64,000 nucleotides of DNA from Myxococcales bacterium (GTDB lineage Bacteria > Myxococcota_A > Polyangia > Polyangiales > Polyangiaceae), in NCBI GenBank assembly GCA_004193285.1, contig SECP01000005.1, positions 124,001 to 188,000 of the forward strand. Direction: 5' to 3'. The notes beneath the pieces are model-generated. The model ran no database searches and was not told the DNA's origin. It saw only the letters and a list, made by a program, of their open reading frames with translations. Positions 39,768-49,111 of the stretch are shown here, in pieces (the first letter of the stretch is position 1; each line of letters opens with the position of its first letter). A program made the position numbers and the translations under genes.

Positions 39768-42700
39768 ATGGTCGAAGCCGCGAAGTCCTCGTTTCAGAAG
39801 CCCTCTCCCGAGTTTCACCTGCCGAAGCTCGAGCACGAGATTTTGGCGTTGTGGGACGAGCACGGCACGGAGCAGAAGAGCCTGGCCGGTAAAGGGCGCA
39901 AGCCGTTCGTGTTCTACGACGGGCCTCCCTTCGCGACCGGCTTGCCGCACTACGGCCACCTGCTCGCGGGCACGATCAAGGACATCGTGCCGCGCTACTT
40001 CGTGATGCAGGGGTTCGACGTGGAGCGCCGCTTCGGTTGGGACTGCCATGGCTTGCCGATCGAGAGCCTGATCGAGAAGGAGCTGAACCTCGGGGGCAAG
40101 AACGACATCGAGGCGTTCGGCGTGCCCCAGTTCAACGCCGCTTGTCGGGCCAGCGTGCAGCGGTACACCCGTGAGTGGGAGGCGACGGTGCGTCGCATGG
40201 GTCGCTGGGTGGACTTCGAGCACGAATACAAGACCATGGACCCAGAGTTCATGGAGACCGTGTGGTGGGTCTTCAAGAGCTTGTGGGACAAGGGCCTCAT
40301 CTACGAGGGCTTCAGGATCCAGCCCATCTCGCCCGCGCTCGGTACGCCCCTGTCGAACTTCGAGGTCGCGCAGGGACCCCAGGAGCGTGACCCCGTCACC
40401 AAGAAGGACGGTCACAAGCGCCGTCAGGATCCGAGCGTCACGCTGCGCTTCAAGCTGGAGGACGAGGACGCCTACCTCTGGGCGTGGACGACGACTCCGT
40501 GGACGCTGCCGAGCAACCTCGCGCTCGCGGTGCATCCGGACGTGCAGTACGCCAAGGTCCGGGTCGAGGACACGGGCGAGGTCGCGTACGTCGAGCCAGG
40601 CCGGCTCGCTGATTATCAAGCGCGCGGCCGCGTGGGTAAAACCACGGAGCTCGGGCGGCTGCGCGGCGCGGAGCTGGTCGGGCGCGCCTACGAGCCGCTC
40701 TTTCCCTACTTCGCCGACAAGCGGACGAAAGAGGACGGCTCACGGTGGTGCTTCCGCGTCGTCGCCGCCGAGTACGTGACGACGGACTCAGGTACCGGCA
40801 TCGTGCATCAGGCCCCCGCTTTCGGCGAGGACGACTACCAGGTCGGCCTGAAAGAGGGGCTGCCCGTGATCCGCCCGATGGGCCTCACCGGCATCTTCGA
40901 CGAGCGCGTGCCGGACTTCGCGGGGCAGTTCGCGAAGGACGCAGACAAGGGCATCATCCAGAAGCTGAAGAGCGAAGGCAAGGTGGTGGACCAAGACACC
41001 ATCGTCCACGCCTACCCGCACTGCTACCGCACGGACCAGCCGCTGCTCTACATGGCGCTCTCCACCTGGTTCATGAAGGTGGAGGCCATCAAGGAGGAGC
41101 TGGTCAAGAACAACCTGCCCATCCACTGGGTGCCCGAGCACGTGGGCTCCGGTCGCTTCGGCAACTGGCTAGAAAGCGCGCGCGACTGGAACCTCAGCCG
41201 CAATCGCTTCTGGGGGACGCCGATCCCGGTGTGGCGCTGCGACAAGGCGCCGAGCGAGATGGAGTGCATCGGCTCGGTAGAAGAGCTGGAGAAGCGCGCC
41301 GGCCTGCCGACGGGCTCGGTGAAGGACCTGCATCGCGAGTCCATCGACCACCTCACCTTCCCCTCGCTGAAGACGCCAGGGGGGAAGATGGAGCGCATCC
41401 AAGAGGTGTTCGACTGCTGGTTCGAGTCCGGGTCGATGCCTTACGCGCAGAACCACTACCCCTTCGACCCGTCCAAGGTGCAGTACGTGGAGCAGAACCT
41501 CCCCGCGGACTTCATCGCGGAGGGTCTGGATCAGACGCGAGGCTGGTTTTACACGCTGCACGTGCTCGCGACCGCGCTCTTCGGCAGGCCCGCGTTCAAG
41601 AACGTGATCGTCAACGGGATGATCTTGGCCGCGGACGGCAAGAAGATGTCCAAGCGCCTCAAGAACTACCCCGACCCGAACGACGTGATGGAAAACTTCG
41701 GGGCGGACGCGCTGCGCGCCTACCTCATCGACAGCGCAGTAGTCCGCGCGGAGCCGATGAAGTTCGGTAAAGACGCCAGTGACATGACCGGTGAAGCGGT
41801 GAAAGACACCGTGCGGCTGGTGGTGCTCCCCCTCTGGAACGCGTACGTCTTCCTCGCCACCTACGCGGTGGCGGACGGCTGGTCGCCGACGCGGGAGGAC
41901 TTGCAGGTGCGCCCGACCGGCGATCTGGACCGCTACATCCTGAGTCGGGTGGAGCGCTTCGTGGAGGAGCTCACCCTGGAGTACGAGCGCTACGAGCTCT
42001 CCAACCTGATCCCCGCCTTCACTCGCCTGTGCGACGACCTGAACAACTGGTACATCCGTCGCGGCCGTCGCCGCTACTGGCGGGCCAAAAACGAGAGCAA
42101 CTCGGGGGACCGCGACAAGCAGGACGCGTACGCCACGCTGCTGCGTGTGCTCACCACGCTGACGCGCGCGATGGCGCCGGTCATGCCGTTCTTCACGGAG
42201 TATTTGCACCAGCGGCTGATGGTGGATACGGGCCTAGCCCCCGCCGGCGACAGCGTGCACGCCCAGCCCTTCCCTCAAGCGGACAAATCGCTCATCGACC
42301 TGGAGCTGGAGCAGCGCATCGAGACTGCGCGCTCGGCGATCGCGCTCGGCCTCGTGATTCGTGAGCGTGAAAAGCTAGGCGTCCGCCGGCCACTGTCGCG
42401 GGTCACGGTCGCCAGCCCGGACCCTGCGGTGCGGCTCGCGGTGGAGCAGCTTTCGGACGCGCTACGCGGCGAGCTGAACGTCAAAGAGGTCGTCGCGATC
42501 GCGGACGACTCCGCCCTGTGCTCGCTCTCGGCGAAGGCCAACTTCAAAAAGCTCGGCAAGCGCCTCGGGCCCAAGATGAAGGCGGTCGCGGCTGCGGTGG
42601 AGCAGCTGGACGCCGCCGCGATCGCGCGGCTGGAGCGAGGCGAGAGCGTGGAGGTCGAAGGCGAAGCGCTCACGTCGGAGGACATCACGCTCACGCGTCA

Positions 42701-43058
42701 GGCGCTGCCGAACAGCGCGTCGGAGACTCAAGGCGGCGTCACGGTCGTGCTGGACACCAACGTCACTCCGGAGCTCGCGGCGGAGGGCTTGGCCCGAGAG
42801 CTGGTGAGCCGTATCCAAAGCTTCCGGAAAGACGCGGGTCTCAGCGTGAGCCAGCGCATCCAGCTGTTCGTGGATGCGAGCGGCCCCGTCGCGCAGATGC
42901 TGGACAGCGTGGAGCTCAGGAAGCTCATCGAGCGCGAGACGCTCGCGGTCACGCTGAGCAAGGCAGCAGCGACGAGCTTTCCGACCAGCAGCAAGAGCGC
43001 ACAAGAGAGCATCGACGGCGAGACGGTGCAGCTCGGGCTACTGACGGCAGACGCGTGA
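39768..43058 (+). CDS. ileS: Isoleucyl-tRNA synthetase, type 2 (eukaryotic-like)
   Basis: A 1,096-aa class I synthetase. The HIGH-type motif is HYGH (61-64) in GPPFATGLPHYGHLLAGTIKD, followed by FGWDCHGLPIE; KMSKR lies at 626-630. The central editing domain contains TTTPWTLPSNLALAV and an HQAPAFGEDD segment. The sequence around HYGH and the long C-terminal extension are those of the eukaryotic-like, type 2 IleRS, which as a group are poorly inhibited by mupirocin (family knowledge). No second ileS is in the window. It charges tRNA-Ile and is essential unless a type 1 copy exists elsewhere. Confidence 0.96.
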   Translation: MVEAAKSSFQKPSPEFHLPKLEHEILALWDEHGTEQKSLAGKGRKPFVFYDGPPFATGLPHYGHLLAGTIKDIVPRYFVMQGFDVERRFGWDCHGLPIESLIEKELNLGGKNDIEAFGVPQFNAACRASVQRYTREWEATVRRMGRWVDFEHEYKTMDPEFMETVWWVFKSLWDKGLIYEGFRIQPISPALGTPLSNFEVAQGPQERDPVTKKDGHKRRQDPSVTLRFKLEDEDAYLWAWTTTPWTLPSNLALAVHPDVQYAKVRVEDTGEVAYVEPGRLADYQARGRVGKTTELGRLRGAELVGRAYEPLFPYFADKRTKEDGSRWCFRVVAAEYVTTDSGTGIVHQAPAFGEDDYQVGLKEGLPVIRPMGLTGIFDERVPDFAGQFAKDADKGIIQKLKSEGKVVDQDTIVHAYPHCYRTDQPLLYMALSTWFMKVEAIKEELVKNNLPIHWVPEHVGSGRFGNWLESARDWNLSRNRFWGTPIPVWRCDKAPSEMECIGSVEELEKRAGLPTGSVKDLHRESIDHLTFPSLKTPGGKMERIQEVFDCWFESGSMPYAQNHYPFDPSKVQYVEQNLPADFIAEGLDQTRGWFYTLHVLATALFGRPAFKNVIVNGMILAADGKKMSKRLKNYPDPNDVMENFGADALRAYLIDSAVVRAEPMKFGKDASDMTGEAVKDTVRLVVLPLWNAYVFLATYAVADGWSPTREDLQVRPTGDLDRYILSRVERFVEELTLEYERYELSNLIPAFTRLCDDLNNWYIRRGRRRYWRAKNESNSGDRDKQDAYATLLRVLTTLTRAMAPVMPFFTEYLHQRLMVDTGLAPAGDSVHAQPFPQADKSLIDLELEQRIETARSAIALGLVIREREKLGVRRPLSRVTVASPDPAVRLAVEQLSDALRGELNVKEVVAIADDSALCSLSAKANFKKLGKRLGPKMKAVAAAVEQLDAAAIARLERGESVEVEGEALTSEDITLTRQALPNSASETQGGVTVVLDTNVTPELAAEGLARELVSRIQSFRKDAGLSVSQRIQLFVDASGPVAQMLDSVELRKLIERETLAVTLSKAAATSFPTSSKSAQESIDGETVQLGLLTADA

Positions 43059-43088
43059 CGCGCCCTACCGGGGGCGCCTGAAACGAAA

Positions 43089-43131
43089 AAACGCCTCGTG
43101 CCGCCGCCGTCAGCGGAGACACGAGGCGTTT
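43089..43131. terminator. Bidirectional terminator between ileS and ahcY
   Basis: AAACGCCTCGTG and CACGAGGCGTTT form a perfect 12-bp stem around a 19-nt loop, with an A-run on the left and TTTC on the right. It lies between the converging stops and can serve both strands. Confidence 0.85.
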
Positions 43132-43165
43132 CAACGAGCGGGGGTGTGGCATCCCCCGCCGCGTA

Positions 43166-44539
<1,374 letters not shown>

Positions 44540-44545
44540 GTTTCT

Positions 44546-45544
44546 TTACCTTTCACTTACTGGCCTAGTTGCTGTCAGCAGCTGCCAGCCCACGTGTCCG
44601 TCCATCGCCGACGCCGCGTAGCTTTGCGGTATCGGAAAAACCTTCGAGCCGACGAAGCCCGCCTCGCGGCTCAATTCTAGGAGCTCGCCCGCGTCGAAGC
44701 CCAGCCAGACGTCGGCTTGCGCGGCTGCCATTTGTTCGTCCGTATGGCGCGCGTAGTCAATGACCAGCAGCTTTCCACCTGGGGAAAGGAGCTCGAACAG
44801 CTCTGTCAGCGCGACGCGCGGCAGGGGCGCGTGGTGTAGGACGCGAGCGGCTACGACCACGTTCGCCCCCTGCCCGACGCGCTGACGCAAGTCCTCCGCG
44901 CTGAGCTCGGCCTGCATGAGCTCTACGTTGGTGTAGCCGCGCTGCTTGACCCGGCGGGCCGCGCGCTCCAGCTGAGCGGCGCTGCGATCCACGGCCACCA
45001 CCCGCGTGAACACCGGCGCCAGCAGATCCAACAGCGCGCCGTCGCCGGTGCCCGCGTCGACCGCGAGCTCACGCTCTGGCAAGAGCGCGCCGAACGCGGC
45101 CAGGTAAGCGGGCAGCTCCGGCGCGAGGCCGAGGTCCGCGCCTTCACGTGTGGCCTTGGCGAAGAACTCGCGCGTCTTTTCGTCGCGCCCGCGCACGATG
45201 TCAGCGATGCGCCCAAGACTGCCGTCCGCCTCGCAGAGGGCGCGACCAGCCGTGACTGCGTCACGCACGACGGGGTCGGAAAGGGCGTCGCTCGGCAAGC
45301 GAACGAGCGTGCGGGTGCCCTGCTTTCGCTCCGCGAGGAGCCCCCCTTGGCGGAGGGGCGCGGCGTGCCGCGAGACATTGGGCTGCGACTCACCCAGGAG
45401 CTCCGCGAGCTCACCGAGCGCGAGCTCCTCGGCGCTGGCCAGTGCGAGCAAGCGAAGCCGAAACGGGTCGCTCAGCAGCCGGTAGAGCTGCCAGCGCGCA
45501 TCCAGACCAGGCGCAGCGGCTTGCACGAGCTGATAGTTACACAC
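44546..45544 (-). CDS. ArsR-family regulator fused to SAM-dependent methyltransferase
   Basis: The first start is GTG at 45544 (a GTG six codons later is possible), giving 332 aa. The N-terminal winged HTH (about 15-90) has the ArsR pattern LLSDPFRLRLLALA, ELAELLGESQPNVSRHAAPLRQGGLLAERKQG. The C-terminal half (about 150-330) is a class I methyltransferase with AVDAGTGDGALLDLLAP, VVAVDRSAAQLERA and VLHHAP. No arsenic-type cysteine pair is seen. Being directly upstream of ahcY, it probably senses SAM or SAH through the methyltransferase fold and controls this operon; SAH-responsive ArsR regulators are known in Proteobacteria. True enzymatic activity is uncertain. Confidence 0.88.
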   Translation of the reverse strand: MCNYQLVQAAAPGLDARWQLYRLLSDPFRLRLLALASAEELALGELAELLGESQPNVSRHAAPLRQGGLLAERKQGTRTLVRLPSDALSDPVVRDAVTAGRALCEADGSLGRIADIVRGRDEKTREFFAKATREGADLGLAPELPAYLAAFGALLPERELAVDAGTGDGALLDLLAPVFTRVVAVDRSAAQLERAARRVKQRGYTNVELMQAELSAEDLRQRVGQGANVVVAARVLHHAPLPRVALTELFELLSPGGKLLVIDYARHTDEQMAAAQADVWLGFDAGELLELSREAGFVGSKVFPIPQSYAASAMDGHVGWQLLTATRPVSER

Positions 45545-45600
45545 TTCTGCATATGTGCAAGTAATAATAAAACTAGGGAATTCCGTAAGTTGCGGCGCGG
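45545..45600 (-). promoter_or_regulatory. AT-rich promoter and palindrome upstream of ArsR-MTase/ahcY operon
   Basis: On the minus strand a TATTAT -10-like hexamer (45564-45569) stands in a strikingly AT-rich patch. A dyad TTGCACATATGCAGAA, centred on CATATG, covers 45545-45560, just where transcription should start and right before the GTG. Further upstream are GGAATTCC and CCGCAACTTACGG dyads. This layout fits a promoter repressed by its own ArsR-type product. Confidence 0.5.
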
Positions 45601-45687
45601 AATTTGGCCGTCCTGCCAGCTGGTGCCGATCGATTCGGCCGCTTTGCGTGCGCGGAGACGGAAGCGCTTCGCCTAGACTAGAAGGTC

Positions 45688-46281
45688 ATGGATCGGTTTC
45701 GGCGCTTCGATGAAGCGTACTACCACCGCTTTTACGAGTCGCCCCAGACCCGCGTCGTGTCGGCCGAAGAGCATCATCACCTGGCTCAGTTCGTCTTCTC
45801 GTTCGCCGAGTACAACAAGATCGAGATGAAGAGCGTCCTCGACATCGGCGCTGGCATCGGGCTGTGGAAGAGCTGGGTCGAGAAACACCAGAAGGGTGTC
45901 GCGTATACCGGCACCGAGGTGAGCGCGGCGATGTGCAAGAAGCACGGCTTCCAACACCGCGACATCGCGCGCTGGCGCGATCGCAAAAAGCACGACCTCA
46001 TCATCTGCCAAGGCGTGCTGCAGTACTTGCCGGATCCGGACGTAGCGCCCGCGATCGCGAACATGGCCGCCATGTCACGCGGGCTCGTGTACGTGGAGGT
46101 GGCGACCCGCGGAGACTTGCGCGACCGCGCCGACAAAGCGCGCACGGACACGGACATCTACGTGCGCAACGGCTCTTATTATCGCGGCATCCTCGTCAAA
46201 CACTTCACCAGCGTGGGCTGCGGTCTTTGGTGGGCGAAGGATCAGCCGCCGCCCTTTTGGGAGCTCGAGCTCGGAGCCTGA
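45688..46281 (+). CDS. Class I SAM-dependent methyltransferase
   Basis: A 197-aa single-domain methyltransferase. Motif I is VLDIGAGIGLWKSWV (about 51-65), the acidic strand 2 is YTGTEVSAAM, and motif IV region reads HDLIICQGVLQYLPDPD. The last 40 residues (YVRNGSYYRGILVKHF, GLWWAKDQPPPFWELE) may form the substrate cap. The substrate is not evident. The N-terminus DRFRRFDEAYYHRFYESP suggests a recognisable subfamily of small stand-alone enzymes. It is divergent from the ahcY operon and overlaps the next gene by 1 bp (TGATG). Confidence 0.85.
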   Translation: MDRFRRFDEAYYHRFYESPQTRVVSAEEHHHLAQFVFSFAEYNKIEMKSVLDIGAGIGLWKSWVEKHQKGVAYTGTEVSAAMCKKHGFQHRDIARWRDRKKHDLIICQGVLQYLPDPDVAPAIANMAAMSRGLVYVEVATRGDLRDRADKARTDTDIYVRNGSYYRGILVKHFTSVGCGLWWAKDQPPPFWELELGA

Positions 46282-46598
46282 TGATGCAGGGCCGTACCCT
46301 ACTGCGCGTCGCGGTGGTGGTGAGCTGCGTCGCGCTCACTGCGCTCGGCTACCGCAACAGCAACGGCGACAACACCGACGCGATCGCGTTCGCAACGCGC
46401 GCTGCTTGTGGCGAGGCGGACTGCTCCGCTTCGCTCGAGCAGCAGGCGCGCGGTTCCTTCGGTCACGAGTACGGCTTTCGTGTCGAGCGCACCGTCAGCG
46501 GCAAGAAGCGCCAGGAGCAAGTCATCGTCGCGTGTGAGCGCGAGATGGTGTTCGTCGGTGAATGGAAGTGCGCGGCGAAGAGCAGGCCCGGGTCGTAA
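46281..46598 (+). CDS. Small secreted hypothetical protein
   Basis: A 105-aa protein beginning at ATG 46281 (second ATG at 46284), within the TGATG overlap of the methyltransferase stop. A signal-anchor or signal peptide (about 5-24, LLRVAVVVSCVALTALGY) is followed by a short polar domain with four further cysteines (RAACGEADCSAS, VACEREM, WKCAAKS), probably disulfide-bonded outside the cytoplasm. No family recognised. The end lies 13 bp before the convergent SirB1-type gene. Confidence 0.55.
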   Translation: MMQGRTLLRVAVVVSCVALTALGYRNSNGDNTDAIAFATRAACGEADCSASLEQQARGSFGHEYGFRVERTVSGKKRQEQVIVACEREMVFVGEWKCAAKSRPGS

Positions 46599-46611
46599 GC
46601 ACGCCCCGCGC

Positions 46612-47448
46612 TCAGTTGCGGACTGACTTTTTCGCCAGCCTGGCCACCGCCCCCCGGGCCAGCTCGCTGTCCGCGCCGCCCGGCTCCTGAGCAAGGTAGC
46701 GCTGATAGTCGGCCAGGGCCGCACCGGGGGCGCCCAGGCTTTCGTACAATTTGGCTCGCTCGAGGAGCTCCGAGCTCAGCGCCGGCAAGAGGTCGATGAG
46801 CCGGTCCAGCGTGAGGAGCAGACGCGGGCCGTCACCCCTCTGGGTGTAAATGCCACGTAAGTTCATGAGCATGCGCGCCACGACGTGGCGGTTGGGCGCA
46901 GGCTCGAGCATCTCGGCGGAAAGCGGGGCCCGCACCTTCGCTTGACGGAGCAGTTGCTGGAGAGCGTTTTCGTCCAAGAGCCGCCCCGCGTGGAACGGAT
47001 CCACGATGACCGGTTCGTTGCGCTCGGCGGCGGGACTACCGGGCGGAGCGCCGAGCCGGACGAGGAAGTGTCCAGGAAAGCCGACGCCTCTCGCGTCCAC
47101 GCCGACCCGCCGCGCCACCTCGATGTAGACGACCGCGAGGGTGATGGGAATGCCAGTGCGGCGCTCGAGGACCTCGTTCAGGAACGAGTTGCGCGGCTCG
47201 TAATAGTCCGCTTTGGCGCCGTGAAATCCGCAGACGACGTACAAGTAGTCCGATAAAACCCGGGCTTGTACGGTTGGCGGGAGCGCGGAGAGCCCGCGAT
47301 CGCACAGGGGGCGCGCGAGCTCCTCGAGCCGCGCGCGCTGCGCTTCGAAGTCGAGCCCCGGGTGCGCGTCCCTCGCGATGAGCAGTGCTCCCGTCAAGAG
47401 ATCGAGCCGGTCGTCGCTCGAGCGCGCGTATTCGCGAAACTCCACCAA
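46612..47448 (-). CDS. SirB1-family transglutaminase-like/TPR protein
   Basis: A 278-aa protein with the SirB1 arrangement. The transglutaminase-like core (about 55-150: YEPRNSFLNEVLERRTGIPITLAVVYIEVARRVG, GVGFPGHFLVRL, IVDPFHAGRLL) is followed by a TPR-like C-terminus (about 185-275, YESLGAPGAALADYQRYL). The usual catalytic Cys of true transglutaminases is replaced by Ser in NSFL, as in other SirB1 proteins. The biochemical role of the family is not established. Confidence 0.88.
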   Translation of the reverse strand: MVEFREYARSSDDRLDLLTGALLIARDAHPGLDFEAQRARLEELARPLCDRGLSALPPTVQARVLSDYLYVVCGFHGAKADYYEPRNSFLNEVLERRTGIPITLAVVYIEVARRVGVDARGVGFPGHFLVRLGAPPGSPAAERNEPVIVDPFHAGRLLDENALQQLLRQAKVRAPLSAEMLEPAPNRHVVARMLMNLRGIYTQRGDGPRLLLTLDRLIDLLPALSSELLERAKLYESLGAPGAALADYQRYLAQEPGGADSELARGAVARLAKKSVRN

Positions 47449-47563
47449 TCGATTATACCTTCGCTGTAGCGAGCGCGCCGCCGAGTTTTGGGAGTTTTAG
47501 AGTGGGGGACGGCGAAGGGCTTGGTATAAGGAAGTCGCTCGCCCCAAAGGAAACGGGAAAACA

Positions 47564-48052
47564 ATGAAGGTCGAAGACATCATGACGCGAGACGTTCGAA
47601 GCTGCGCTCCCGAAGAGAGCCTCAGCTCAGCGGCTCAGATCATGTGGGAAGTCGACTGCGGTGCGGTTCCGGTGGTGGACGCGGAGCACCGCGTGATCGG
47701 CATGATCACGGACCGCGATATTTGCATGGCCAGCCACCTCCAGGGCACGCAGCTCGGGGACGCGAGCGTCAGCACGGCGATGGCGCGCGACATCAAGTGC
47801 TGCACGCCTCAGGATTCCCCCGCGACGGTGCAGGCGCTCATGCAGCAGCACAAGATCCGTCGCGTCCCGGTGGTGGACGCGGAGCGGCGGCTCATCGGCA
47901 TCGTCACCCTGGCAGATTTGGCCTACATCATGGGCAGTAGCCAGACTCTGGGGGGCGACGGCATGACCTGGAGCGCGGTGGGCCATACCCTGGCCGCGGT
48001 GTGCGAGCCGCGCGGCGCGCGCTACACGACGCGTTACGGCAACGGTCGCTGA
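47564..48052 (+). CDS. CBS-domain pair protein
   Basis: A 162-aa protein made of two CBS domains (about 5-62 and 73-125). Repeated hallmark segments are IMTRDVRSCAPEESLSSAA...GAVPVVDAEHRVIGMITDRDI and the matching second copy ending IGIVTLADLAYIMG. CBS pairs bind adenosine nucleotides (AMP, ATP, SAM) and act as energy or redox sensors. No fused effector domain. A tail of about 35 residues is basic. The upstream gap has a GGTATAAGG -10-like sequence near 47521. It is a free-standing gene. Confidence 0.9.
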   Translation: MKVEDIMTRDVRSCAPEESLSSAAQIMWEVDCGAVPVVDAEHRVIGMITDRDICMASHLQGTQLGDASVSTAMARDIKCCTPQDSPATVQALMQQHKIRRVPVVDAERRLIGIVTLADLAYIMGSSQTLGGDGMTWSAVGHTLAAVCEPRGARYTTRYGNGR

Positions 48053-48130
48053 GCCGGCAAAAGGGCCTGAAAAGCGCGGGCGGGCAGACACGTGACCCGA
48101 TTCTGACACGGCCGTGACTCACCCTTCGCT

Positions 48131-48152
48131 ATGACAGTCGTACTACTGTCAT
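48131..48152. promoter_or_regulatory. Perfect palindrome at desaturase start (likely operator)
   Basis: ATGACAGT-N6-ACTGTCAT is a perfect 8+8 inverted repeat at 48131-48152. Its last two bases are the first two of the desaturase ATG. Size and symmetry fit a TetR/FadR-class operator acting as a roadblock or by covering the promoter. Confidence 0.6.
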
Positions 48153-49071
48153 GCGCGCCAGCACCGAGCACCGCACCGATTGGGTCCGTTCGGCCCCCTT
48201 CTTCTTGGTTCACGCCGTGGCCCTCGTCGGCGTCTTCTGGCTGGGCTGGTCTTGGTCCGGCCTCCTGCTGGCGCTAGGGCTGTACGCCGTGCGCATGTTC
48301 GGCGTAACGGGCGCCTACCACCGCTACTTCTCGCACCGCACCTACAAGACGAGTCGTCCCTTTCAGCTCGTGCTCGCGCTCCTCGCGATGACGAGCGTGC
48401 AAAAAGGGGTGCTCTGGTGGGCGGCTCATCATCGGCACCACCACCGCATGTCGGACCAGCCAGGGGACACGCACTCGGTCCTGCAAGACGGCTTCTGGTG
48501 GAGCCACGTGGCCTGGATCCTCGCGCCCATGAACCACGGCACGGACCTCGACAAGGTGAAGGACCTGGCGAAGTTCCCGGAGCTGCGCTGGCTGGATCGC
48601 TTCTACTACGTGCCCGCAATCGCGCTCGCGGTCGGCCTCTACTTCGCTGGCGGCGTTTGGGCGCTGTACTGGGGTTTCTTCGTGTCTACGACCCTGCTGT
48701 GGCACGGTACGTTCACCATCAACTCCCTGACCCACGTTTTCGGGAGCAAGCGCTACGTCACTCCGGACAACAGCCGCAACAACCTGTGGCTCGCGCTCAT
48801 CACCCTCGGTGAGGGGTGGCACAACAACCACCACTACTACCAGCGCGCGACGAATCAGGGGTTCTTCTGGTGGGAGGTGGACGTCACGTACTACGTGCTG
48901 AAGGCGCTCAGCTGGGTCGGGCTGGTGTGGGATCTGCACACGCCGCCGCCGCACGTCCGCGACGCAAACCGCGTGACCCACGCGCGTCCCTCGAGCGGCG
49001 CCTCCGAGCCGGCCACTGCGCCTGCGCCGCTCGCCCCGGTCGCGGTCAGCCTCACCAGCACGTCGCGCTGA
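48151..49071 (+). CDS. Fatty acid (acyl-CoA/acyl-lipid) desaturase
   Basis: The 306-aa protein carries the three His boxes of membrane Delta9-type desaturases: HRYFSHR (about 53-59), HRHHHR (about 90-95) and HNNHH (about 231-235). Four or so transmembrane segments alternate with them (e.g. FFLVHAVALVGVFWLGWSW). It introduces a cis double bond into acyl chains using a di-iron centre, O2 and an electron donor. The tail (about 270-306) is Pro/Ala/Thr-rich. There is no Shine-Dalgarno; the start overlaps a perfect palindrome, so a very short leader or leaderless mRNA is possible. Confidence 0.93.
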   Translation: MRASTEHRTDWVRSAPFFLVHAVALVGVFWLGWSWSGLLLALGLYAVRMFGVTGAYHRYFSHRTYKTSRPFQLVLALLAMTSVQKGVLWWAAHHRHHHRMSDQPGDTHSVLQDGFWWSHVAWILAPMNHGTDLDKVKDLAKFPELRWLDRFYYVPAIALAVGLYFAGGVWALYWGFFVSTTLLWHGTFTINSLTHVFGSKRYVTPDNSRNNLWLALITLGEGWHNNHHYYQRATNQGFFWWEVDVTYYVLKALSWVGLVWDLHTPPPHVRDANRVTHARPSSGASEPATAPAPLAPVAVSLTSTSR

Positions 49072-49111
49072 TCCCAAAGACTCGGCCTCGCGGGTGTTGT
49101 ACACAGCACCC

